A stretch of DNA of 64,000 nucleotides. It comes from Paenibacillus aceris (GTDB lineage: Bacteria; Bacillota; Bacilli; Paenibacillales; NBRC-103111). Below the pieces are notes generated by a model. It was not told where the DNA came from, did no database searches, and was given only the letters and a program-made list of their open reading frames with translations. Location: contig NZ_JAGGKV010000003.1 in assembly GCF_017874035.1 (NCBI RefSeq), forward strand, positions 186,001-250,000, given 5' to 3'. The translations under genes were made by a program, and so were the position numbers. Position 1 is the stretch's first letter. Each line of letters opens with the position of its first letter. This document shows, piece after piece, positions 46,685-55,703 of the stretch.

Positions 46685-48169
46685 TTATTTACCCAGCAGC
46701 TCTAAATGTCTGCCAATATGATGGCGAAGACCTTCGGCAAAAGTATCTTCTTGCTCCGTCATCGTTTGGAAAAACTCGTCAGCGAATACTTTGCTGCCAT
46801 CGGCATTTTTCGCCTGCAGCAGCAGACCGTACGTGATGTGCAGCAATTGGCGGGCATTGTTCTCTTCCATGTAGTCAGGCAGCTGCGCATCGGAAACTTC
46901 GGCAAGCGGAGCGATCGCCTCAATGTCTGTCGTAACATGGTAATACGCTGTCGCTTCTGTAAAATGATCCAATGCAAATTGGTGCATGCGGCGGTAAAGA
47001 GTTGGATTCACCTTCGCGATGACACGTACCGCTTCAAGCCAGTTTGTGCCGGCTGTTTTGATATGGAAGAGTCCGTTCGTGTATTGTCCGATCAGTGGGA
47101 ATACACTAAATTTGTCACTGCCGGAGTGGATGCTTAGTTTGTATTCAAAATGCACAGCAATCGCTGCATGGCTCGCTAGCTCACGCTCAAATTGCGCGAT
47201 ATCGCCGATATAGTCGATGCCTTTTTGGAATTCCCCGCAGAAGCGTGGCGCCATACTGAAAATCGTAACTCCACGGTCACGCAGCTCGTTCGCAACCAAA
47301 TAATGGGCTTCCGGCGAAGTCGGTGTTGCTGTTTCATCAATGGAAATTTCGAAATCAACAGCACGATCCAGAGGCGCGATATATTTGCGGAAAATCGCTT
47401 CCATGAAATTAATCGCTGCGTCGTAGATCAGCACATCCTTTTGGAGCGCTTCACGCGTATAGTTCAGTGTTGCGCCTGGAACGTTCGCAGGCGTTTCCAA
47501 ATAGCGCTTCTCATAGTGCTCACGCAAGCTGGCTGGCAGAGCTGCATACTTCGCTGCGACTTCATCTGCGGACATCGTTTCAATCGTGTTGTCGATATTC
47601 TCGGAGCAATCGAGCGTCAACATCGTAAAACCAAGACGCAGCGCATACTCGATGTCTTCCTCTTTCTTCAAATGGTCGCCATCTGCGCCATAGCCATCTT
47701 TGTAGCCTTCTTGGAACACCGCAAATGCTGCTGCGTCCAGAACATCCTCATACGTTCTGCCTGTAAGCGCGAGCTCGCGAATACTTTGCTGTGCCAGTAC
47801 CGGACGAATGTCTTTGCCGCGAATCGTTTGAATATGTCCAGGGCTTGCAATGCCAAGACGATCGCCTAGACCCATCGTAGCAACCTGTGTGCCAAATGCC
47901 TGAGGTGCTGTGTAAGGCAGATATTGATTAAGTGTCAAACGATTTTCGTGGGATAACGGGGTAACTTTAGCGCCGTCAACGACTTCCCCTTTCAATTGCT
48001 CGTACAAATCACTTTCGCCAACCGCAAGAAGCCGTTTTCCAGCTTCCGTCCGCACCATAAGAAGTGTTGTGTTCCCAACTTGTGTCAAAGATGATGCATA
48101 TACTTTAACGCCAGGTGCCGATAGCGTCGATGTATTGCCTGATTGGATTGCGTTTATAAGCTCTTTCAA
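46685..48169 (-). CDS. uxaE: Tagaturonate epimerase family protein (UxaE)
   Basis: 494 residues. Family segments: MGLGDRLGIASPGHI, PVLAQQSIRELALTGRTYEDVLDAA, FQEGYKDGYGADGDHLKKEEDI and VHFEYKLSIHSGSDKFSVFPLIG, the last with the His and Lys residues expected around the metal site. UxaE interconverts tagaturonate and fructuronate in galacturonate breakdown. Start TTG 48169 is eight bases after GGGAGG. A cre-like palindrome overlaps the leader, and an AraC-type regulator is divergent; no other hexuronate genes are in the window. Confidence 0.87.
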   Translation of the reverse strand: MKELINAIQSGNTSTLSAPGVKVYASSLTQVGNTTLLMVRTEAGKRLLAVGESDLYEQLKGEVVDGAKVTPLSHENRLTLNQYLPYTAPQAFGTQVATMGLGDRLGIASPGHIQTIRGKDIRPVLAQQSIRELALTGRTYEDVLDAAAFAVFQEGYKDGYGADGDHLKKEEDIEYALRLGFTMLTLDCSENIDNTIETMSADEVAAKYAALPASLREHYEKRYLETPANVPGATLNYTREALQKDVLIYDAAINFMEAIFRKYIAPLDRAVDFEISIDETATPTSPEAHYLVANELRDRGVTIFSMAPRFCGEFQKGIDYIGDIAQFERELASHAAIAVHFEYKLSIHSGSDKFSVFPLIGQYTNGLFHIKTAGTNWLEAVRVIAKVNPTLYRRMHQFALDHFTEATAYYHVTTDIEAIAPLAEVSDAQLPDYMEENNARQLLHITYGLLLQAKNADGSKVFADEFFQTMTEQEDTFAEGLRHHIGRHLELLGK

Positions 48170-48188
48170 TGTGTGAACCTCCCTTAAT

Positions 48189-48204
48189 TTGCAAACGTTT
48201 GCTA
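48189..48204 (-). promoter_or_regulatory. cre-like (CcpA/LacI-type) operator in the uxaE leader
   Basis: GCAAACGTTTGC (48191-48202) is a perfect 12-bp palindrome with the central CG of catabolite-responsive elements; TTGCAAACGTTTGCT differs from the cre consensus at one end base. It lies about 20-30 bp upstream of the uxaE start and downstream of a possible TATGAT -10, a roadblock position. Confidence 0.65.
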
Positions 48205-48345
48205 AATTCCTATAAGTTTATCATATCGCAAGTTAGGAGCGTTTTCTCTTCATCTATTCCTATTTTCAGCTAAAACTATTCATATTTTTCACTCACTTTA
48301 TGTTATACTTCCTTTAACTACGTTGAGAAATAAAGGAGTACTCCT

Positions 48346-49191
48346 ATGCCCAGCACCGTCACGTTCGGCAATGAAGATGAAGGTCCTTTTTATATTCAGC
48401 ATATTCATCGGTCCGGATCGTTCGAGAGGACTCAACACATGCATGACATGTACGAGCTCTATTATTTGTACGAAGGAGAGCGCATGTATTTCATTCGGGA
48501 TCGCTCGTATCTTATCCTGCCAGGAGATTTGGTGCTCATTAACCGGCGCGAGCTTCACGCCACTTCCGATTCAGATAAACTGGGTCATGCGCGTGTCGTC
48601 ATGAATTTCAGTGACACCTTCTTGGAGAGTGTGAAAGATGACGCCCCTTTCCTGCTCGATGCCTTCACGCATGCTACGCCTGTGCTGCGTCTGGATCTCC
48701 CAACCCGGCGATTTGTCGAAGACATTCTTGGCAAAATGATTCTAGAAGCGAAAGAAACCCATCTTGGGCAAACATTCGCCTTACGCCATTTTCTGATCGA
48801 ACTACTGCTATTCACCGCACGGTTTGTCCGTTTGCATCCTGTCACATCGCCCGAGCACGTCTCTCCTTTGCATCGGAAAATATCGACGATCGTGCGTTTC
48901 ATCAATACTCATTTTGCTGAATCTATGCGGTTGGAGGAGCTTGCGGAAAGGTTTGAAATCAGTCCTGCTTATTTAAGCCGAATGTTCAAGGAGATCACTG
49001 GATTTTCTCTCGTTGAGTATGTAAACCTCGTTCGTGTGCAGGAGGCGCAGAGGCTGCTGACTGAGACCAAAGTGAAAGTCATCGTGATTGCTGAGCAGGT
49101 CGGTTTCGGCTCCTTAGTCCAATTCGGCCGTGTCTTTCGGCAGATTACCAAAACGACGCCCCTTCGTTACCGGCAAACGGCAGTAACTTAA
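48346..49191 (+). CDS. AraC-family transcriptional regulator
   Basis: 281 residues. N-terminal cupin-like sensor (HMHDMYELYYLYEGERMYFIRDRSYLILPGDLVLINRRELHAT) and C-terminal double helix-turn-helix (MRLEELAERFEISPAYLSRMFKEITGFSLVEYVN, then VIVIAEQVGFGSLVQFGRVFRQIT). Likely senses a sugar or sugar acid. Divergent from uxaE and upstream of an aldo/keto reductase, so either may be its target. ATG 48346 follows AAAGGAG. Confidence 0.92.
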   Translation: MPSTVTFGNEDEGPFYIQHIHRSGSFERTQHMHDMYELYYLYEGERMYFIRDRSYLILPGDLVLINRRELHATSDSDKLGHARVVMNFSDTFLESVKDDAPFLLDAFTHATPVLRLDLPTRRFVEDILGKMILEAKETHLGQTFALRHFLIELLLFTARFVRLHPVTSPEHVSPLHRKISTIVRFINTHFAESMRLEELAERFEISPAYLSRMFKEITGFSLVEYVNLVRVQEAQRLLTETKVKVIVIAEQVGFGSLVQFGRVFRQITKTTPLRYRQTAVT

Positions 49192-49287
49192 CTATATGTA
49201 ACTAAGTGTATAAATTGTGCGTCATTGTCAGCCATCCTCCCCCCCTCTTATAATGGCAGTAAAGCAGCAGAATAAGAGAGTGAGAGG

Positions 49288-50271
49288 ATGAGAACGGTGA
49301 AATATAGAAACGTTGGCAATAGCGGATTAAAAGTGAGTGAAATTGCGCTCGGAAGTTGGCTAACTTATGGTACAGCCGCTGAGCAAAAAGCAGCCGACGC
49401 CTGTATTGAAAAAGCGTTCGAGAGCGGCATCAATTTTTTTGATACCGCCAACGCTTACAATCGAGGGGAAGGCGAGAAAGCGATGGGGGCGGCATTGAAG
49501 CCGTATACGCGCTCATCCTACGTGCTTTCGACGAAAGTTTTCTTTCCCATGGGCGACGGTCCGAATGATCGTGGTCTCTCTCGCAAACATATTTTTGAGC
49601 AATGCGAAGCAAGCTTGAAACGACTAGGCGTCGATTATATCGACTTGTACTTCTGTCACCGCTTTGACGCTCAAACACCGCTTGAAGAAACACTTCGCGC
49701 TTTGGATGACCTGACATCTCAAGGCAAGATTCTGTATGCCGCCGTCAGTGAGTGGACAGGTGCTCAAATTACCGAAGCTGCAGGAATTGCTGAACGTTTG
49801 AACCTGCGCCCGCTGATCTCTAATCAGCCGATTTACAATATGTTTGAGCGCTACATTGAGCGGGAAGTGCTGCCTGTCTCGGCAAAAAAAGGCTTAGGAC
49901 AAGTGGTGTTCTCCCCCCTTGCTCAAGGCATTCTAACCGGCAAATACAAGCCGGGCGCACCATTGCCGGCTGATAGTAGAGCTGCCAACAATTCCGTCAA
50001 CAGCATCATCACGAGCTATTTGAACGATCAGGTGCTCCATGTTGTTCAGGAGTTAGAACAGGTGGCCCGCCAGCTAGATATCTCCCTGGCACAGTTAGCA
50101 CTGGCCTGGGTACTCCGTCAACCGGGGGTGAGCACAGCTCTCATCGGAGCGACCAAGCCTGAACAGATCGAAGAGAATGTGAAGGCAGTCGACGTTCAGC
50201 TTACCTCCGAGACGGTGGATCAAATTGATGAAATCCTGAAGCAAGTCGCACATTTCTCGCCAAAACGGTAA
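49288..50271 (+). CDS. Aldo/keto reductase
   Basis: 327 residues. The NADPH-dependent barrel shows the catalytic set: Asp and Tyr in FFDTANAYNRGEGEKAMG, Lys in VLSTKVFF, His in DLYFCHRFD; cofactor binding near SPLAQGILTGKY and GATKPEQIEEN. It is close to the Kv-beta/YhdN-type subgroup. The physiological carbonyl substrate is not predictable; its position behind the AraC gene suggests sugar metabolism. The in-frame GTG at 49297 (MKYRNVGNSGLKVSEI), nine bases after GAGAGG, fits the usual family start and may be the real one. Confidence 0.9.
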   Translation: MRTVKYRNVGNSGLKVSEIALGSWLTYGTAAEQKAADACIEKAFESGINFFDTANAYNRGEGEKAMGAALKPYTRSSYVLSTKVFFPMGDGPNDRGLSRKHIFEQCEASLKRLGVDYIDLYFCHRFDAQTPLEETLRALDDLTSQGKILYAAVSEWTGAQITEAAGIAERLNLRPLISNQPIYNMFERYIEREVLPVSAKKGLGQVVFSPLAQGILTGKYKPGAPLPADSRAANNSVNSIITSYLNDQVLHVVQELEQVARQLDISLAQLALAWVLRQPGVSTALIGATKPEQIEENVKAVDVQLTSETVDQIDEILKQVAHFSPKR

Positions 50272-50277
50272 ATGAGA

Positions 50278-50291
50278 GGGAACTATGGTCC
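50278..50291 (+). repeat. Isolated copy of the GGGAACTAYGGTCC repeat
   Basis: GGGAACTATGGTCC repeats the 14-mer seen at 3354-3367 with one transition, 47 kb away. It is just after the aldo/keto reductase stop and before its terminator. Confidence 0.65.
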
Positions 50292-50309
50292 CGCAGTCGT
50301 GGAAATAAC

Positions 50310-50357
50310 AAGGGACTGTCTAAGAAGTAATAACAACTACTTCTGAGACAGTCCCTT
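50310..50357. terminator. Bidirectional terminator
   Basis: AAGGGACTGTCT and AGACAGTCCCTT pair, extended by AGAAGTA/TACTTCT, between convergent genes. Confidence 0.93.
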
Positions 50358-50365
50358 CACTTTTG

Positions 50366-51244
50366 TTAACCGATTAATTTGATTAAACCTTTATAAGCGA
50401 TTTCCTCGAACTTCGCAATAACCTTCTCTCGCTCCATCGCCCAACCGCAGTCTTCCAGCGCGCAGGCAACAGGCGCATCCAAGCGAATCGTTGCCAAATC
50501 ACGGGATAAATGCAGCATGTCAAGCTCCGCTTCGATTTTCGCGCGAACACCTTTCGGCAGTGCCGCCAAATTTTCCAAAATGCCTCCGATATCCTGATAT
50601 TCGTTCAGCAGTTTGGTCGCTGTTTTCTCTCCTATCCCTTTGACACCCGGATAGTTATCTGCCGTATCGCCGGTTAAGCCTTTCAGATCAATGATCTGCG
50701 CTGGTGTCAGACTTTTCTCTTCCATCAACGTTTCCAGTGTATACACCATATAGTTGGAGTGACCTTTTTTCATAATAATGACTTCCGTATTCTCATTCAC
50801 AAGCTGGAGCATATCATGATCTCCTGTTAAAATCTGCACCTTCGTCAGAGGGCTGTATGTACGGGCAAGTGTTCCGATACAATCGTCTGCTTCGTATCCG
50901 ACTACACCGATATTCGGGATGTTAAAGCTGGCTGTAACCTCTTTCACCAAATCGAACTGAGGAATTAACTCCTCCGGGGCAGGTCCGCGATTCGCTTTGT
51001 ATGCTTCAAATTTCTCCGTGCGGAACGTTTTGCTCCCCATATCCCAGCAGCAAACCACGTGGGAAGGCTTGAAGGTTTGAATCGCATCGAGTAAATATTT
51101 TAGAAAACCATATACGCCATTAATCGGCACGCCGGTTTCTGTTCTCATGATGTAACCGCTGGATGAAGTCGCGTAATAACCGCGAAATAATAAGGCCATG
51201 CCGTCTACAAGCAGCACTGAACCAGATGAATTCTCTGACAACAT
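50366..51244 (-). CDS. 5'-3' exonuclease (YpcP/PolI N-terminal type)
   Basis: 292 residues, the stand-alone version of the 5' nuclease domain of DNA polymerase I. Visible metal-site and H3TH motifs: LLVDGMALLFRGYYA, CCWDMGSKTFRTEKFEAYKANR, VGYEADDCIGTLA, ILTGDHDMLQLV, LKGLTGDTADNYPGVKGIGEKTATKLL. It removes RNA primers and flaps, backing up PolA. The ATG at 51244 follows AGGAG. Confidence 0.92.
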   Translation of the reverse strand: MLSENSSGSVLLVDGMALLFRGYYATSSSGYIMRTETGVPINGVYGFLKYLLDAIQTFKPSHVVCCWDMGSKTFRTEKFEAYKANRGPAPEELIPQFDLVKEVTASFNIPNIGVVGYEADDCIGTLARTYSPLTKVQILTGDHDMLQLVNENTEVIIMKKGHSNYMVYTLETLMEEKSLTPAQIIDLKGLTGDTADNYPGVKGIGEKTATKLLNEYQDIGGILENLAALPKGVRAKIEAELDMLHLSRDLATIRLDAPVACALEDCGWAMEREKVIAKFEEIAYKGLIKLIG

Positions 51245-51304
51245 AATCGCTCCTATCAAATAAATATATGTTCAGTATAGCACGGGAGCGCTCTCCCCGG
51301 CACG

Positions 51305-51338
51305 AAAAACCGCCATCAGTAAAAGTTACCAATGGCGG
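51305..51338 (-). terminator. Terminator after the SsuE-like gene
   Basis: CCGCCAT and ATGGCGG pair (minus strand), followed by TTTTTCG. Confidence 0.87.
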
Positions 51339-51359
51339 CTGTGTGATATCTATTCCCTT

Positions 51360-51902
51360 TTAGCGGCTGGTATGCCAGTTAATTTCTTGTACAAACTGCG
51401 TCAAAGACTCCTGCAATCGCGTGGAGATTTCATCATCCAAAATGGCTTGTCCCTGATCGCCCCAAGTCACTTGTTTATCCAGCACATACACGCCTTGCAA
51501 AATATTTTGCGCGCCTAGTGCGGACAGCACCGGCTTGAGGGCATAATCGATCGCGAGCAAGTGGGAAATCGTACCCCCTACGGCAAGTGGAAGCACAATT
51601 TTGCGTTCCAGCCCTTTTTGCGGGAGCAGGTCGAGGAAAGCTTTCAGCACACCCGTATAGGACGCTTTGTAGATTGGCGTTGCTACGAAAACAGCATCCG
51701 CTGCCGCAACAAGCGCATTCGCGTTCACAATGGCTTCGCTGTCAAACTTGGCATATAACAAGTCCTCTGCAGGGATATCGCGTACTTTGATCCAGTCCAC
51801 AGTAAGTCCTGCTTGTAACAGTTCGCTCTTCGCTACTTCAATGACTCCATGCAAACGGGATGTGGGGGTTGGACTTCCTGAGATAATCACTACTTTCGCC
51901 AT
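51360..51902 (-). CDS. NADPH-dependent FMN reductase (SsuE-like)
   Basis: 180 residues. KVVIISGSPTPTSRLHGVIEVAKSEL is the flavin phosphate loop, FVATPIYKASYTGVLKAFLDLLPQ the flavin-binding and tetramer helix with the SsuE-type YKASYTG pattern, and LALGGT-like VGGTISHLLAIDYALKPVLSALGA follows. SsuE supplies FMNH2 to alkanesulfonate monooxygenase, but no ssu gene is nearby. The ATG at 51902 is eight bases after GGAGAG; a GTG nine bases upstream lies in the ribosome site. Confidence 0.85.
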   Translation of the reverse strand: MAKVVIISGSPTPTSRLHGVIEVAKSELLQAGLTVDWIKVRDIPAEDLLYAKFDSEAIVNANALVAAADAVFVATPIYKASYTGVLKAFLDLLPQKGLERKIVLPLAVGGTISHLLAIDYALKPVLSALGAQNILQGVYVLDKQVTWGDQGQAILDDEISTRLQESLTQFVQEINWHTSR

Positions 51903-51931
51903 TTCATTCACTCTCCATTAAGGTTTTGATG

Positions 51932-51977
51932 AAAAAAGAGACCCCGCTTCCTTTGTTCGATAAAAGGTGGGAGTCTC
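51932..51977 (-). terminator. Terminator after the large glycosyltransferase gene
   Basis: GAGACTCCC and GGGGTCTC pair around an A/T-rich loop, followed by six Ts on the minus strand. Confidence 0.82.
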
Positions 51978-52061
51978 CTGCTGTTAGGTCGACTTTTTAA
52001 TTCATAGTAATTTACTTGGGATTATATTACCATTGCTTTTTGGGAACGTCAATAGCTTTCT

Positions 52062-55000
52062 TTAAAAGAAGTTCCAACCCGGCAGCCACCGGAGGAAAAA
52101 GGAATAGGTCGATGGAATAATCATCCCCGAAAGAATCGGATAGAATAGAGCAAACATCACAAACACGGCCAATAAATAGCCATAAACCCATCTTCTTTTA
52201 TGAAGCGGTCCCTCTTCCAAATACTCTTTGATGTAGTAGGTCAGAATGAGCACGAGGAACGGCACCATGGCAAAATAGTGATAAATGAAAGTGAGCCTAG
52301 GCACCAGCATCCACGGCAAATACTGCGAGCAATAAGCGATCAGCAGCATGCGCAGAAGCTTATCCTTCCTCTTAATAGCGATGTAGAACGAGAAGAGCAC
52401 AGCTACAAAGCCAGGCCACCAAACGAGCGGATTACCGAACGAAACAATGCTTGAAAGCATGCCTTGCGGCATGAATTTAGCTTGATAATACCAGATCGGA
52501 CGCAGCATCATCGGCCACTCCCACCAAGGTGAGGAAAACGGATGCGTCGCTACCAAATCCTTATGATATTTGTACATGTGCACCTGATAGGTGACAACAT
52601 CCTTCAACTGGTGTCCCGGTCCCGGAACCATCATGAACGGAATATAAGACAACGTGTAGATGCCTAAAGGGATGATGACAAACATCAATACACACCACAT
52701 CAGTGTAAGGACGGTATTTCTTGCAAACAACTTCTGCACAAGCAGCAAGCGGCTTCGCTCCGACTCTGTGAGCGCTGGCTTCGCTTCCTCGGGTTCTGGA
52801 GGAGCCTCCTCCTGCAGCAACCGCCGAGCGAAGCGGTATTCGCTGAATCGTTCCAACAGGGATAAGAGCAGCAACAGCGCAAGGCCTGCGCCGCCATAGA
52901 TCACAATCCATTTGGAAGCGGCACCGATCCCGAAGAAAAGACCGGACAACCCTAAAGGAATTAATGTGGTCCATAGCTTTTCGCGATAAAAGCTGAGTGT
53001 CGTGTAGCGGTACATGAAAAAAAACATCAGCATGATAAAAAATACGCCGTATACATCGATGGTCGCTATACGAGTCTGTGCAAAGTGCATAAAATCAAAC
53101 GTTAAGAGGAAAGCGGCGATAAAGGCATATTCGGAGCGGCCAAACATCCGCTTCGCAAACACATAGATTACGGGAATCATGCCGATTCCAAACAGTGTTC
53201 CGACTATACGCCAGCCAAACGGATTAAGTCCGAAAATGTAAATACCGATGGCCATCAGCACTTTACCCAGTGGCGGATGCGTGCTTTCATAGGGCTCTAT
53301 TTTGTGAAGATGCTCGTAGGCCGTCCTTGCGTGGTAAATCTCATCGAAATAAGTTCCGTTCATGTATGTAGGCGTGTACGGTACTACGCTGGATTCATCG
53401 AATAAATTCGCTGTTTTCCCTTCATCCGCCGAGTTTACATCCTGCTCCTTAACTTCCGTAACCGGTAAAATAGCCGGGCTGCCATCTCCGAAAATACCGA
53501 TTTCATGCAGATGAAGCGGTGCGCTTTCCTGCCCGTCAATTACCATTTTAATATAGCGCGCATCCTTCTTTGGTTCCACTGTGTTCCAAGTGAAGACCTT
53601 GGTATGATCCGATTTCACGGCGATTTGATCCTGCCACTGCTGGCCGTCCTGTGAAAACCAGAAGGAATAAGAGCCTTCCCCAACACCTGCAAAGGTATTA
53701 ATTCTTGTAATATTATGAGAGCTGCCCAAGTCAGCGATGACCGTTTCTCCCGCATTCGTCGGCTTCCAAAACGTTGTAGGCGCTTTGTGCCCGCCCAGAT
53801 GGAATAAAGCGACGATGGTATAAATGACCACCAGCAGGCCGAGATACAGCACATCTTTTTTTGAGAAAAAACGTCCCTTCGGGCTTCGTTCTACCCCGTC
53901 CAAGCTTGGTTTGAAAATGGCATTCCAGCGCTCGGTCCACTTATCCGTGGTCGTCGAAACTATGGGTATCGGAACGGGTTCCTCTTGTAGTTTCTGTTCT
54001 TGTTGTGATTGCACAAAAAGCCTCCATCCCAAAATACATGCATAAACAAATAATATAACATTGATGGCTGAAACAGCCAGCATCAAAGGATCATAACGCG
54101 GAATATGATAATCTTGATGAAAGCTTCGCAGCAGCACATCCGCGATATTGATGAAATGTGTCAAACTAAACCCAATAAAGAGGCCCAGAATGCGGCGATC
54201 TTTAATATAAATAAAACTCATGAGAGCCAGCAGCAAGCCGTAGTGCAAATAGCGCTCATGCATTTTGGTCATGCACATAAAAACAGCCGTTATAAATAAG
54301 AAGGCCACATATAAAACAGCACCGCGCTGACCTTTGCTGCGGATATATAAATAGCAAGTGTACAAAACGGAAAGTATCATGAGCACTACACCCAATCTTT
54401 CGTAGGAAAGATACAGGAAGCTCGTTTTCATATCGATAAAATTGCCACCCAAAAGCGCCATGAGATTAAACGCATTCAAGGAAGCATAAGGATATGAGGC
54501 TAAAGTGCCTGAGTAAAGCTCGATCAACCACCCATACCCTCTTCCTATGGCAAAAGGCAGCGATACGACCGCGACCGTCGTCAAGCCGCTGAGCACACTC
54601 AGCAGGAATACCATCAGGTTGCGTTTGCGTATAACATCAATGAGCAGAAAAACACCGAAAAGAAGCGCCTGCGGTTTAAGCAGAAGAGCTAACGCAATAA
54701 ACACGGATGCCTGAGGAAGTTTACCGCGCTGCTGCAGTAAAAATGTCGCTGCAATAAACAGCATGAAAAAGGAATCGACCTGTCCCCATATCGCCGAGTT
54801 CGACCAAATCGCAGGATTAAAAGCAAACAATGCAGCAATTCCTAAAGCTTGCAGCCATGTGCGTGCTCCGCCTTTCCAACTTGAAGCCAATCGAAACAAC
54901 ACGTAAACGGTTACGATATCTGCCAAAATGGCAGGAAATTTAAGCAGTAAAAGAGACTGGCCGCTCTCCCAAGGAATAGACAGCTTATGGTGCAGCCAAC

Positions 55001-55250
55001 CTACGATATACAGGACATACATGTAGCCAGGCGGGTAATCCAGGAAGTAGTCCTTGGCATTGGTATACATGCCGGACAAGCCCACGGTATAGGCACGATC
55101 CGCCCATGCCAGGAAGGTTCGGACATCCGTATCGTAGCCCATCCAGATCGGTGCTAGATAAAGTCTTAGTAATAGCGCTGTCAGAAGCAGTAAACCCAGA
55201 AGTAAGAATTTATAGGGCGCTTCGCCCACTTGCTTGAACCAGCTTACCAT
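52062..55250 (-). CDS. Double GT-C glycosyltransferase with central F5/8-type domain and C-terminal PMT domain
   Basis: 1062 residues. Residues about 1-420 are a first multi-spanning GT-C unit (LRLYLAPIWMGYDTDVRTFLAWA, then DYPPGYMYVLYIVGWL). A cytoplasmic linker and one membrane segment lead to a beta-rich module at about 485-590 that looks like a discoidin/F5-8 type C domain (ADLGSSHNITRINTFAGVG, SFWFSQDGQQWQ, ARYIKMVIDG). Residues about 620-1062 are a protein O-mannosyltransferase-type unit (GTYFDEIYHARTAYEHL with the acidic pair, ESTHPPLGKVLMAIGIYIFG). Lipid-linked sugar donors are expected. ATG 55250 follows AAGGAG. Acceptor unknown. Confidence 0.85.
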   Translation of the reverse strand: MVSWFKQVGEAPYKFLLLGLLLLTALLLRLYLAPIWMGYDTDVRTFLAWADRAYTVGLSGMYTNAKDYFLDYPPGYMYVLYIVGWLHHKLSIPWESGQSLLLLKFPAILADIVTVYVLFRLASSWKGGARTWLQALGIAALFAFNPAIWSNSAIWGQVDSFFMLFIAATFLLQQRGKLPQASVFIALALLLKPQALLFGVFLLIDVIRKRNLMVFLLSVLSGLTTVAVVSLPFAIGRGYGWLIELYSGTLASYPYASLNAFNLMALLGGNFIDMKTSFLYLSYERLGVVLMILSVLYTCYLYIRSKGQRGAVLYVAFLFITAVFMCMTKMHERYLHYGLLLALMSFIYIKDRRILGLFIGFSLTHFINIADVLLRSFHQDYHIPRYDPLMLAVSAINVILFVYACILGWRLFVQSQQEQKLQEEPVPIPIVSTTTDKWTERWNAIFKPSLDGVERSPKGRFFSKKDVLYLGLLVVIYTIVALFHLGGHKAPTTFWKPTNAGETVIADLGSSHNITRINTFAGVGEGSYSFWFSQDGQQWQDQIAVKSDHTKVFTWNTVEPKKDARYIKMVIDGQESAPLHLHEIGIFGDGSPAILPVTEVKEQDVNSADEGKTANLFDESSVVPYTPTYMNGTYFDEIYHARTAYEHLHKIEPYESTHPPLGKVLMAIGIYIFGLNPFGWRIVGTLFGIGMIPVIYVFAKRMFGRSEYAFIAAFLLTFDFMHFAQTRIATIDVYGVFFIMLMFFFMYRYTTLSFYREKLWTTLIPLGLSGLFFGIGAASKWIVIYGGAGLALLLLLSLLERFSEYRFARRLLQEEAPPEPEEAKPALTESERSRLLLVQKLFARNTVLTLMWCVLMFVIIPLGIYTLSYIPFMMVPGPGHQLKDVVTYQVHMYKYHKDLVATHPFSSPWWEWPMMLRPIWYYQAKFMPQGMLSSIVSFGNPLVWWPGFVAVLFSFYIAIKRKDKLLRMLLIAYCSQYLPWMLVPRLTFIYHYFAMVPFLVLILTYYIKEYLEEGPLHKRRWVYGYLLAVFVMFALFYPILSGMIIPSTYSFFLRWLPGWNFF

Positions 55251-55312
55251 GCGGCATCTCCTTAAAAATAGACTATTACCATTATACTCGTCCACTCTCT
55301 AGCAGAAAAGGA

Positions 55313-55341
55313 AAAAAGCACCGACCCTCTCGGTCAGTGCT
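55313..55341 (-). terminator. Terminator overlapping the stop of the 75-residue gene
   Basis: AAGCACTGACC pairs with GGTCGGTGCTT on the minus strand, followed by six Ts; the stop codon TGA is in the left arm. Confidence 0.88.
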
Positions 55342-55561
55342 TCGGTTCAATCTTTTCGATGCGCTCGCATATTTCGTGCAGCCAATCATAATCTCCGGTA
55401 AGCGATGCGCAAAGCGATAAATTTTCTAGTTTTAATCGGTTCCATACATATGTCGCGTTAGCTTCCATGCACAGCATTAACTCATCCTGCTCTGCTCGCG
55501 TCAACTCCCGCGCTCTGCGTAATGTCCATAACTCCGCCATGCGTTGATGAACGGCCAACAT
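55334..55561 (-). CDS. Small conserved-looking protein, function unknown
   Basis: 75 residues, two Cys, mostly helical (AELWTLRRARELTRAEQDELMLCMEANATYVWNRLKLENLSLCASLTGDYDWLHEICERIEKI). I recall similar short proteins in Paenibacillus genomes (a DUF of unknown function). Start ATG 55561 after a GGAGGGTCTTGGAACC-type site. It stands alone with its own terminator, divergent from the amylase gene. Confidence 0.75.
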   Translation of the reverse strand: MLAVHQRMAELWTLRRARELTRAEQDELMLCMEANATYVWNRLKLENLSLCASLTGDYDWLHEICERIEKIEPKH

Positions 55562-55703
55562 GGTTCCAAGACCCTCCTGCTTGATAAGTTGCTAACATTA
55601 TGCAGTATGGTCAAAGTTGGGAAGACTGAAACAACCGGACTATCATAAAAATGTGTACCTGTTTTTGCGTTCGCTTTCGTCCGTTAGAAAGGGGTTGGGA
55701 ATC

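Noticed and set aside
47192-47869. 225-codon open frame opposite uxaE
   Set aside because: Antisense shadow; no motif or start signal, and the opposite strand has the full uxaE signature.
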